A stretch of DNA of 64,000 nucleotides from Gemmatimonas sp. (GTDB taxonomy: Bacteria > Gemmatimonadota > Gemmatimonadetes > Gemmatimonadales > Gemmatimonadaceae). The position numbers were made by a program, and so were the translations under genes. Under the pieces are notes generated by a model, which was not told where the DNA came from, ran no database searches, and saw nothing but the letters and a program-made list of their open reading frames with translations. How positions within the stretch are numbered: position 1 is the first letter of the stretch; each line of letters starts with the position of its first letter. The stretch is from the NCBI GenBank assembly GCA_013822425.1, contig PNKL01000001.1, forward strand, positions 1 to 64,000, written 5' to 3'. This document shows, piece after piece, positions 33,998 through 41,623 of this stretch.

Positions 33998-34188
33998 CAC
34001 TCCTTCGCCAGCTCACTCTGAAGCGCGGCGGAGAATCGGACGAGTTGTACGGCAGCATTCTCCACATGCACCTGAATCGCGTGTTCGGTCCGGTTGATCG
34101 ACTGAACGAACTGCTGGTGTATGAGATCTTGGCACGTTACTACCAGGGCCGCCTGAAGAGGTCAGAGCAGGAGAGCTGCGCCTCTTAA
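33994..34188 (+). pseudogene. Remnant of a lantibiotic dehydratase-type protein (SpaB/thiopeptide C-terminal domain)
   Basis: Overlapping the end of the lipoprotein gene in another frame is a 64-codon closed stretch with no good start. It contains LALLRQLTLKRGGES, then YGSILHMHLNRVFGPVDRLN and ELLVYEILARYYQGRLKR before TAA 34186-34188. The S-hLHMH-NR-hG signature and the helix after it are typical of the C-terminal domain of lantibiotic dehydratases and thiopeptide-type bacteriocin biosynthesis proteins, which act on RiPP precursors. The rest of that ~800-1000-residue protein is absent, so this is the scar of a lost RiPP cluster. Confidence 0.55.
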
Positions 34189-34245
34189 GAAAGCACAACT
34201 GCCAAGCGCGAGCGACCTCGCGCAGGGCGATCCAAAGGAGAACGC

Positions 34246-35178
34246 GTGAGGGCAACGAAGATCAAGCTGGCCGCACTGCTAGTCGCGTACGGCTTACTGG
34301 CGGAGGGCCTCGCGGCTCAGTCGGATGATGCGTTGCCAGGTCGAGGCCGCACGGTTTCTGTTCGTCAGCTCACGGTACCGGGACGACCGTCGATTTTCGC
34401 AGAAACGGTGGGCGACAAGGGTCGGATGATGGTCATGATCCACGGCGGCGCGGGAGTAAGCCACGATTACTTGAGACCTGAGTGGGACCTGCTAGCTGAC
34501 TCAATGCGTATTGTCTACTACGACCAGCGAGGGTGTGGTCGAAGCGAGCGCCAGTTGCCTTACTCGTGGCGCGCGCACCTGGATGACCTTGGGCGCGTTG
34601 TGACGGCTGCCAGGGAACGGCGAGAGAAGGTGGTGCTCGCCGGCAGTTCCTGGGGCACACGCCTCGCGATTCTCTACGCTGCCGAACACCCAGAGCAGGT
34701 GTCGGCAGTCGTGCTCGTTGGGACTCCTCGCTGGCCGGACGCCGAGAGCCGACGTTGGCGCGAGCAACTTCCTGCACCAATCGCGTGGCGGCTCGATTCA
34801 CTCGAGAAAGGTGTGCTTCTTCGTGAGGCGACGATTCACGATTCACTGACGTTCGCCTCGATGAATCTGCACATACCGCCAGCGCTGGCAGGCCGTTTGG
34901 CGACATCGGGATTGTGCGATGACGTTCTACTCGCGACGACAGCGAGTCTTGGCAACCTCCCGAAGCTTCGCGAGTTCAGACTCGGCATGCCAGTGCTGGT
35001 CGCCAGCGAGGTCTCGGACGGCACGAACGCCGGATCTGACCTCGTCTGGAACGAGCTTCAGGCGAGCCTGTCGCAGGGCCAGCGGCTGGAGATACCCGGC
35101 GGCGGACACGATCCGTGGTTCACGCGGTCAAAGGACTTCTTCCCGGCGCTTATGCGGTTCTTGAAGGCTGTGCCATAG
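34246..35178 (+). CDS. Secreted alpha/beta hydrolase (proline iminopeptidase-like)
   Basis: Exported alpha/beta-hydrolase of 310 residues. The signal peptide KLAALLVAYGLLAEGLAAQ is followed by the oxyanion-hole motif IHGGAGVSHDYL, YYDQRGCGRS, the nucleophile elbow GSSWGTRLA and the catalytic His in PGGGHDPWF. HGG...DQRG...GxSWG is the pattern of S33 proline iminopeptidases and related esterases. The start is GTG 34246 with AAAGGAG upstream. It lies in the lower-GC accessory segment, so it may have been part of the same acquired cluster as the dehydratase remnant. The substrate is unknown. Confidence 0.8.
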   Translation: MRATKIKLAALLVAYGLLAEGLAAQSDDALPGRGRTVSVRQLTVPGRPSIFAETVGDKGRMMVMIHGGAGVSHDYLRPEWDLLADSMRIVYYDQRGCGRSERQLPYSWRAHLDDLGRVVTAARERREKVVLAGSSWGTRLAILYAAEHPEQVSAVVLVGTPRWPDAESRRWREQLPAPIAWRLDSLEKGVLLREATIHDSLTFASMNLHIPPALAGRLATSGLCDDVLLATTASLGNLPKLREFRLGMPVLVASEVSDGTNAGSDLVWNELQASLSQGQRLEIPGGGHDPWFTRSKDFFPALMRFLKAVP

Positions 35179-35537
35179 CGGCGGGCGGATTTGGACTCCC
35201 ACCTCTTCCTGCGGTCGACGCTCCTTGCGCCGTTCGCCCAACCGACTCACCGCCTGAGTGGCTGCGCTTCGGGGAGGACTTCATACCTACCGACGCTATC
35301 AACGCCGTACGAAGATCGGTAACGGAAGTCCGAAGGACGCTCGCGATTGGTGGTCGTGGGCTGTGGATCGCCGATGGTCAAACGAAACAAAGACATCGAC
35401 TTCAACCAGGCCCAGTCCCCCGCCGCGAGCTGCGCGGCGGGAGGAGAACTCTGCGCGTGGCGACCGGATGCGTTCGTTCGACGATGCCCGCGTCATCGAG
35501 ATGATGGTCGGCGACTCCGGCCGATGTAGCATGCGGC
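35179..35537. other. 359-base spacer, no recognisable gene
   Basis: No gene with a credible start is visible. CCCGCCGCG (35419-35427) and CGCGGCGGG (35433-35441) form a perfect 9-bp hairpin with a 5-base loop, without a T-tract; it may serve as a terminator-like structure between the hydrolase and comM. Short frames give no family I know, so the rest is read as decayed accessory DNA. Confidence 0.4.
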
Positions 35538-37100
35538 ATGCTCGCCGCCGTCCAATCTGCCTCTGTTGTGGGAGTCGACGCACATCCAGTGCTTGTGGAA
35601 GTCGACGTCGCCCGCGGCCTCCCCGCCTGGTCCATCGTCGGGCTGGCGAGCAACGCGGTCAAGGAAGCCCGCGAACGCGTCGCGTCGGCGCTGGTCAACT
35701 CGGGCTTTGAGGTCCCGGGGCGCAGGGTGACGGTGCTCTTATCACCCGCAGACCAGGTGAAGACCGGCACCGCCTTCGACCTCCCCATCGCACTGGCCGT
35801 GCTCGCCGCCAGCGGCCAGCTCCCCGCCGAGTGCGTCGAGGGGCTGTGCGTGGCAGGGGAGCTTGGGCTCGACGGCAGCGTGCGTCCCATCCGTGGCGCG
35901 CTCTCGATGGCTCGGCTCGTGCACGCGCGTGGCTACCGCGCGCTGGTGCTCCCCGAGACGAATGGCGGCGAGGCGTCGCTCATGGGCGGCGCACGGCTCG
36001 CCGGCGCCTCGACGCTGGCTGCGCTGGTGGAGCAGTTGCGTTCCGGCCAGCTCCTGGCTCCGGCAACGATGGCACAGGTGAGTTCGCTGCTCGACGATGG
36101 CCTCGACCTCGCCGACGTGGCAGGGCAGGGAATGGCCAAGCGGGCGCTGGAGATTGCCGCCGCCGGCGCGCACAACCTGCTGCTCGAAGGGCCGCCCGGT
36201 GCCGGCAAGACGATGCTCGCGCGCCGCCTCCCCACCATCCTGCCACCACTCACGGACGAGGAGCATCTGGAGGTGGTCGCCATTCATTCAATTGGCGGCG
36301 CGCTTCCAGCGGGGGCGATTCCGCCCCGCCTGCCGCCCTTTCGCGCGCCGCACCACACGATCTCGCAGGCGGGGCTCATCGGCGGTGGGAGCGGCCCGCG
36401 TCCCGGCGAGGTCAGTCTGGCGCATCGCGGCGTGCTGTTCCTCGACGAGCTCCTCGAACTCCCGCGCTACGTGCTCGACGCCATGCGGCAGCCGCTCGAG
36501 GACGGTCGAGTGGTGATTGCACGCGCGGCGCATGCGGTGGCATTCCCGGCGCGCTTCATGCTCGTGGCGGCCACCAACCCGTGTCCCTGCGGGCGGTTGG
36601 GCTTCGATCGACCGCCTGTGATCGACGGCAGGCTACCGGTTGCGAGCGTGCGCGAGGACGGAGGGGGCGACTGTCGCTGCAGCGCCACCGACATTGCCCG
36701 GTATCGTGCGCGGCTCTCCGGGCCGCTGGCCGACCGCATGGACCTGCGCGTCACGGTGGCTCCGGTCGCGCTCTCCGCCATGCACGGCGGGGGCGACGAG
36801 ACGTCGGAACAGGTGCGCACGCGCATCATCGCTGCTCGCGAGCGGCAGCACGCTCGTTACGCCGGGCAGCGTGGGGTCAACGCCAACGCGCAGGCCCCTG
36901 CGCGCGCCTTGCGTGGCGCACACGGCCCCACCGCCGAGGCGCACGCCTGGCTGGTCTCCGCCGCCGACCGTCTTCGGCTCAGTGCCCGGGGCTACGCTCG
37001 AGTCCTGCGCGTGTCGCGCACCATTGCCGACCTCGACGGCGCCGAGCATGTGAGTCGCGATGCGGTGGCAGAGGCGCTAGGATTTCGCGGTGTGGGGTGA
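35538..37100 (+). CDS. comM: YifB/ComM-family AAA+ ATPase (Mg-chelatase-like)
   Basis: AAA+ helicase of 520 residues; ComM promotes branch migration during natural transformation and integration of foreign DNA. The N-terminal ChlI-like domain begins with VGVDAHPVLVEVDVARGLPA and includes ARERVASALVNSGFEVPGRR. The AAA+ core has Walker A GPPGAGKT (218-225), Walker B VLFLDELLELP, the sensor region VAATNPCPCG and a Cys-rich insert (GGGDCRCSATDIARYRAR). The C-terminal Mg_chelatase_C helix bundle reads RLSARGYARVLRVSRTIADL. The length matches ComM (about 510). Competence for DNA uptake would be consistent with the pilin operon upstream, though the link is inferential. Confidence 0.95.
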   Translation: MLAAVQSASVVGVDAHPVLVEVDVARGLPAWSIVGLASNAVKEARERVASALVNSGFEVPGRRVTVLLSPADQVKTGTAFDLPIALAVLAASGQLPAECVEGLCVAGELGLDGSVRPIRGALSMARLVHARGYRALVLPETNGGEASLMGGARLAGASTLAALVEQLRSGQLLAPATMAQVSSLLDDGLDLADVAGQGMAKRALEIAAAGAHNLLLEGPPGAGKTMLARRLPTILPPLTDEEHLEVVAIHSIGGALPAGAIPPRLPPFRAPHHTISQAGLIGGGSGPRPGEVSLAHRGVLFLDELLELPRYVLDAMRQPLEDGRVVIARAAHAVAFPARFMLVAATNPCPCGRLGFDRPPVIDGRLPVASVREDGGGDCRCSATDIARYRARLSGPLADRMDLRVTVAPVALSAMHGGGDETSEQVRTRIIAARERQHARYAGQRGVNANAQAPARALRGAHGPTAEAHAWLVSAADRLRLSARGYARVLRVSRTIADLDGAEHVSRDAVAEALGFRGVG

Positions 37101-37223
37101 ACCCCCACAGCGACGTGCGCTCTTTCCCGAAGGAATTCCGCCCATCTCGCGCACATCTTTCGCGTCGCATTATCGCACCGCCGCAGGTCGCGTCGCGTGG
37201 CCTGCCCCCTCTCCGAGGAATTC

Positions 37224-38564
37224 ATGCGTTCATTGGGTATCGGCGCGCTCCTGCTCGCGGCCCTGCCGGCCACGGCGGCCGCCGCCGCGCTGGGGTTTTC
37301 AGGCCCCAGCATCGGTCTCGTGCCGGTGGAGTTCATGCTGTTCGGCCTGGTGTTGGGCGGCGTGGCCATCTTCCACCACCACACGCTGAAGATCGCGCTC
37401 ACCGGCGTCACCGTCATCGCGCTCTACAAGATGTTCCTGTCGCCGTTCCGTGAGGGCGCAGGCCCGCTCGGTTTCGTCCGGCACGTCGAGCACGAGTGGG
37501 TGATCCTGGTGAACCTGCTCCTGCTCCTCGTCGGCTTTGCACTGCTCGCCAACCACTTCGAGGAGAGCAAGGTGCCGGCGATGCTGCCGCGCTTCCTCCC
37601 CGATGACTGGAAGGGCGGACTGATTCTCCTCGCCCTGGTCTTCATCCTCTCCGCCTTCCTCGACAACATCGCCGCAGCGCTGATCGGCGGCGCGGTGGCG
37701 CACACGGTTTTCCGCGGCAAGGTGCACGTGGGCTACCTCGCCGGCATCATCGCCGCCTCGAACGCCGGCGGCGCCGGCAGCGTCATCGGCGATACGACCA
37801 CGACCATGATGTGGATCGCGGGCGTCGGGCCGCTGGAGGTGGCCGAGGCCACCATCGGCTCGGCGACGGCCTTCCTGATCTTCGCCATCCCGCTCTCGAT
37901 CATGCAGCAGAAGTACGCGCCCATCGAGGCGAATCCGGACAAGGATACCCAGGTGGACTGGGCGCGGGTCTTCGTCGTCCTGTGCGTGCTTTTGCTCGCG
38001 GTCACCGTGAACGTGGTGATGAACACGCAGTTTAACGAAGTGTCGAACCGCGCGCCGTTCCTCGGTCTGGCGGTCTGGGTGGCGCTGCTCGGAACCGCGT
38101 GGCTTCGCAAGCCGCACTGGTCGCTGGTGCCCGAGTCGTTCAAGGGGTCCATCTTCCTGCTCTCGCTGGTGCTCTGTGCGAGCATGATGCCGGTGGAGAA
38201 GCTCCCCGTCGCGTCGTGGCAGACGGCGTTCGGACTCGGCTTCATCTCCTCCATCTTCGACAACATCCCGCTCACGGCGCTGGCGCTCAATCAGGGCGGC
38301 TACGACTGGGGCTTCCTCGCCTACGCGGTGGGCTTCGGCGGCTCGATGATCTGGTTTGGCTCGTCGGCGGGCGTTGCGCTCACGAGCATGTATCCGTACG
38401 CGCGCGACTCGAAGCTCTATCTCGCCAAGGGGTTCTGGGTGGCGCTCGCCTACGTGGTTGGCTTCTTCACGATGTTGCAGGTGATCGGCTTCCACCCCGG
38501 CAGCACGCCGCGCACGGTGCAGACCGTCGGGGCGCCGGCAGGAGTCGAGGCACCAGTCCACTAG
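37224..38564 (+). CDS. NhaD/ArsB-superfamily ion transporter, tandem copy 1
   Basis: Membrane transporter of 446 residues with a cleavable-signal-like N-terminus (GALLLAALPATAAAAALGFS) and about ten helices. FLDNIAAALIGGAVAH and ASNAGGAGSVIGDTTTTMMW form the first half signature; IFDNIPLTALALNQGGY and GFGGSMIWFGSSAGVALTSM the second, inverted-topology half. The GDTTTTMMWI and GGSMIWFGSSAG blocks resemble NhaD Na+/H+ antiporters and citrate/SLC13-type permeases, so the cargo is probably Na+ or a carboxylate. ATG 37224 follows CGAGGAA. A close paralogue follows 66 bases downstream. Confidence 0.8.
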   Translation: MRSLGIGALLLAALPATAAAAALGFSGPSIGLVPVEFMLFGLVLGGVAIFHHHTLKIALTGVTVIALYKMFLSPFREGAGPLGFVRHVEHEWVILVNLLLLLVGFALLANHFEESKVPAMLPRFLPDDWKGGLILLALVFILSAFLDNIAAALIGGAVAHTVFRGKVHVGYLAGIIAASNAGGAGSVIGDTTTTMMWIAGVGPLEVAEATIGSATAFLIFAIPLSIMQQKYAPIEANPDKDTQVDWARVFVVLCVLLLAVTVNVVMNTQFNEVSNRAPFLGLAVWVALLGTAWLRKPHWSLVPESFKGSIFLLSLVLCASMMPVEKLPVASWQTAFGLGFISSIFDNIPLTALALNQGGYDWGFLAYAVGFGGSMIWFGSSAGVALTSMYPYARDSKLYLAKGFWVALAYVVGFFTMLQVIGFHPGSTPRTVQTVGAPAGVEAPVH

Positions 38565-38630
38565 CGTCAAATCCCTCACCCACTCCTCGCTGCAGGTCGC
38601 CGTGAAGCCGGCGGCGCGATAGAGAACACC

Positions 38631-40007
38631 ATGCGCTCTTTGACCATTGCCGCTCTCCTGCTCGCCGCACTGCCGGCTACGGCCGCCGCTGCAGCGCTGG
38701 GCTTTTCCGGCCCCAGCGTCGGCCCCGTGCCGGTGGAGTTCATCATGTTCGGCATCGTGCTGGCCGGTGTCGGCATCTTCCATCATCACACGTTCAAGAT
38801 CGCGGTCACCGGCGCCACCGTCATCGCGCTCTACAAGATCTTCGCCTCGCCATTCCGCACCGGCGCCGGGGTCGTGGGTTTCGCCCTGCACGTCGAGCAC
38901 GAGTGGGTGATCTTGGCCAATCTGTTTTGCCTGCTGATGGGCTTCGCGCTGCTGGCGAGGCACTTCGAGGAAAGCGGTGTTCCGGCCTCGCTGCCCAAGT
39001 ACCTGCCGAACGACTGGAAGGGGGCGTGGATCCTCCTCCTCCTCATCGCCTTCATCTCGTCGTTCCTCGACAACATCGCGGCCGCGCTCATCGGCGGCGC
39101 GGTGGCGCACAAAGTGTTCAAGGGCAAGGTGCACATCGGCTACATCGCCGGCATCGTGGCCGCCTCCAACGCCGGCGGCGCCTTCTCGGTAGTGGGTGAC
39201 ACGACGACGACGATGATGTGGATCGCCGGCGTCGGCCCGCAGGAGGTCTTCGAGGCGATCATCGGCACCCTGGTTGCCATGGTCGTGCTGATTCCGCTGG
39301 CGGTGACACAACAGAAATACTCGCCGCTCCACGTGCCGGAAGCGGACGAGGCCAGGATCGACTGGCCGCGCGTCGCTGTGGTGATGAGCATCCTCGCGCT
39401 CGCCGTCATCGTCAACGTGGTGATGAACACCAGGTTCTACGAACTGTCCGACAAGGGACCGTTCCTCGGTCTCGCGGTCTGGGTGGCGATTCTCGCCACC
39501 GCCGGCCTGCGCAAGCCCGAATGGTCACTGCTCCCCGAGAACCTCAAGGGGACCATCTTCCTGCTCTCGCTGGTGCTCTGCGCCAGCATGATGCCAGTCG
39601 AGAAACTCCCCACCGCCTCGTGGCAGACGGCGTTCGGACTCGGCTTCACGTCGGCCGTCTTCGACAACATCCCGCTCACCGCGCTCGCCCTTGCCCAGGG
39701 GGGCTACGACTGGGGCTTCCTCGCCTTCGCCGTCGGCTTCGGCGGCTCGATGATCTGGTTCGGCTCGTCGGCCGGCGTCGCGCTGAGCAACATGTATCCG
39801 GAGGCGAAGAACACGAAGAACTACCTGCGGCACGGCTACTGGGTGTCCATCGCCTACGTGCTCGCGTTCTTCACCATGTTGCAGGTGCTTGGGTTCCACC
39901 CCGGCAGCACGCCGCGGACGGTGCAGACGGTCGAGACGCCCGCCGCGGTCGAGGCGCCGGCGGTTCCGCCGATCATGGATCGACACGCCGCCCCCGCCAC
40001 GTCCTGA
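38631..40007 (+). CDS. NhaD/ArsB-superfamily ion transporter, tandem copy 2
   Basis: Paralogue of the preceding gene (458 residues), with long stretches nearly identical, including FLDNIAAALIGGAVAH, GDTTTTMMWIAGVGPQEV, VLCASMMPVEKLP and GFGGSMIWFGSSAGVALSNM. Differences cluster in loops and the middle region (PLHVPEADEARIDWPRVAVV versus PIEANPDKDTQVDWARVFVV), and the C-terminal tail is longer. The pair is an in-place duplication. The two may differ in ion or expression, or act as a heterodimer; the sequence does not decide. The spacer before it is 66 bases. Confidence 0.8.
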   Translation: MRSLTIAALLLAALPATAAAAALGFSGPSVGPVPVEFIMFGIVLAGVGIFHHHTFKIAVTGATVIALYKIFASPFRTGAGVVGFALHVEHEWVILANLFCLLMGFALLARHFEESGVPASLPKYLPNDWKGAWILLLLIAFISSFLDNIAAALIGGAVAHKVFKGKVHIGYIAGIVAASNAGGAFSVVGDTTTTMMWIAGVGPQEVFEAIIGTLVAMVVLIPLAVTQQKYSPLHVPEADEARIDWPRVAVVMSILALAVIVNVVMNTRFYELSDKGPFLGLAVWVAILATAGLRKPEWSLLPENLKGTIFLLSLVLCASMMPVEKLPTASWQTAFGLGFTSAVFDNIPLTALALAQGGYDWGFLAFAVGFGGSMIWFGSSAGVALSNMYPEAKNTKNYLRHGYWVSIAYVLAFFTMLQVLGFHPGSTPRTVQTVETPAAVEAPAVPPIMDRHAAPATS

Positions 40008-40019
40008 TCACCGCCTCCG

Positions 40020-40904
40020 ATGACCGCGCTCCCCTACGGGCTCCCGCCCACCACCTACCGACTCCCCGACGCCACGCGGCTCGGGAAGGCGCACCTGCAA
40101 GTCACCGACCTCGAGCGATCACTCGACTTCTATACGAGGGTGCTGGGCCTCCACGTGCTGTCGCAGGAGGAAGGCGCGGGTGCACTCGGAGTCGTCGGCG
40201 ATGGTCGTGCGATCCTCGAACTCCGCGGAGGTGCCTCACAGCCGGTGCCGCGCGGCGGACGTCAGGGCCTGTTCCACGTTGCCATCCTGCTCCCCGATCG
40301 CGCGTCGCTCGGGCGATTCCTCGTGCATCTCCGCGATATCGGCGAGCGGGCGGGCGCGTCGGATCATCTCGTGAGCGAAGCCATCTATCTGAGCGACCCG
40401 GACGGCCTCGGCATCGAGGTGTACGCTGACCGTCCGCGAGCGACGTGGCGCCACGAAGGGCGCGAACTCAGCATGGCGACCATCCCCCTCGACGCACGTT
40501 CCCTTGCCGACGCTGCGGGCGGTGAGCCGTGGAACGGGATGCCGGCCGGCACGACGCTAGGCCACATGCACCTGCACGTTGGCTTGCTCGAGGAGGCGCG
40601 CGCGTTCTACCAAGACGCCCTCGGCCTGGACTTGATCGTCTGGTCGTACCCTGGCGCGCTCTTCTTCTCCGCGGGCGGGTATCACCATCACCTCGGCACC
40701 AATACCTGGGCCAAGGGGCAGCCGAGCGCGGCGCCAGACGAGGCGCGGCTGCTCGACTGGGAGCTCATGCTGCCGGACGCGGCGTCGGTGGATGCGGCGC
40801 GCGGGAATCTGGAAGCCCACGGACACGTGGCAGCGCGCACCGAGCACGGCTGGTCATTCAGCGACCCGTGGGGGACGCGGTTGTCGCTCGTGCCGGCCGA
40901 TTAG
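40020..40904 (+). CDS. VOC-superfamily dioxygenase (catechol 2,3-dioxygenase/CatE-like)
   Basis: A 294-residue protein of two vicinal-oxygen-chelate modules. Module 1 has LGKAHLQVTDLERSLDFYTR, GRQGLFHVAILLPDR and DPDGLGIEVYADRPRATW; module 2 has LGHMHLHVGLLEEARAFYQD, GGYHHHLGTNTWAKG and SDPWGTRLSL. The His-His-Glu type metal ligands fit an Fe or Mn extradiol dioxygenase of the CatE/YfiE group, which opens catechol rings or acts on related diols or quinones. Family length is about 280-320. It sits alone, 12 bases after the transporter pair. Confidence 0.85.
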   Translation: MTALPYGLPPTTYRLPDATRLGKAHLQVTDLERSLDFYTRVLGLHVLSQEEGAGALGVVGDGRAILELRGGASQPVPRGGRQGLFHVAILLPDRASLGRFLVHLRDIGERAGASDHLVSEAIYLSDPDGLGIEVYADRPRATWRHEGRELSMATIPLDARSLADAAGGEPWNGMPAGTTLGHMHLHVGLLEEARAFYQDALGLDLIVWSYPGALFFSAGGYHHHLGTNTWAKGQPSAAPDEARLLDWELMLPDAASVDAARGNLEAHGHVAARTEHGWSFSDPWGTRLSLVPAD

Positions 40905-40913
40905 GCGAACGGC

Positions 40914-40972
40914 CACCGCGAAGTGCGACGGGCACGAAGGGGCTCCTCTTCGCGCCCTTCGTGTCCTTCGCC
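40914..40972. repeat. Hairpin of the CACGAAGGG type
   Basis: GGGCACGAAGGG and CCCTTCGTGTCC (about 40929-40968) form a 12-bp stem with one mismatch and a 13-base loop. It resembles the other tandem-unit inverted repeats of this window in design, with a different unit (CACGAAGGG). It may act as the terminator of the dioxygenase gene, although there is no T-tract. Confidence 0.6.
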
Positions 40973-41002
40973 GTCATGGTTGTCGGTGATTACATTTTCC
41001 GC

Positions 41003-41491
41003 ATGGCCCACGCATCTCCCTACCGTCAACTCGCCCCCGCGCGGCGCGTGGAGCTCGTCGCGCGCGCCATCAAGAGCAGCAAGGACATGCGTGCCCTGAT
41101 GGTCACGCGCATGGTGTCGCGCGGCGGCGGGTTCCGCCCGGCGACGCTGCTGCAGTGGCCGGCGGACAAGCTCGCGCGCGAGGTCGTGCGGCTGGGCGCC
41201 GAGAACGCCGACGACGAGCTCAACCTGCTCAATATGCTGTACGTGGAGTTCGAGCCGCAGATCCAGGCGGCCTTCCTCGACGCGGCCGGCGTGAAGCACG
41301 CGAACGGCCAGATGCCCGAGGAACTCGAACCCCCGTTCGCCAGCGCCGAGGCGGTGGCCAAGGGCGCGGCGGCGGTGGTCGAGAAGTTCGGCGAGGATGG
41401 GCGCTTGTATCTCGTGACGATCGCCAAGTACAACGGCGATGGGTGGCCGGGACTTGATGCGGTGATCGCGGGGATGCGCGCGGCGGTGTAG
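41003..41491 (+). CDS. Conserved hypothetical protein
   Basis: A soluble, largely helical 162-residue protein that I do not recognise: MAHASPYRQLAPARRVELVA, RAIKSSKDMRALMVTRMVSR, LLQWPADKLAREVVRLGAEN, NMLYVEFEPQIQAAFLDAAG and VVEKFGEDGRLYLVTIAKYN. There is no signal peptide or membrane helix. ATG 41003 is preferred; ATG 40976 would add nine residues. Its codon use is typical of the neighbourhood, so it is a real gene. It stands between two repeat-bearing spacers with no informative neighbours. Confidence 0.65.
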   Translation: MAHASPYRQLAPARRVELVARAIKSSKDMRALMVTRMVSRGGGFRPATLLQWPADKLAREVVRLGAENADDELNLLNMLYVEFEPQIQAAFLDAAGVKHANGQMPEELEPPFASAEAVAKGAAAVVEKFGEDGRLYLVTIAKYNGDGWPGLDAVIAGMRAAV

Positions 41492-41511
41492 CGTCGCCGC
41501 ACCGGCGCATT

Positions 41512-41553
41512 GGACCATCACTGCGGGACCATCGCTGCGGGACCATCGCGGCG
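41512..41553 (+). repeat. Tandem 14-base repeat, three copies
   Basis: The unit GGACCATCNCTGCG (third copy GGACCATCGCGGCG) occurs three times head to tail at 41512-41525, 41526-41539 and 41540-41553, in the spacer before the D-aminoacylase-like gene. This short tandem array could vary by slippage. No partner arm is visible. Confidence 0.8.
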
Positions 41554-41623
41554 GGCACCGTCACGGAGGCGGCACGAGGGACGGCGCGGTACATTCTCGC
41601 GGTCCCTATTCGCGAGTCGCCGC

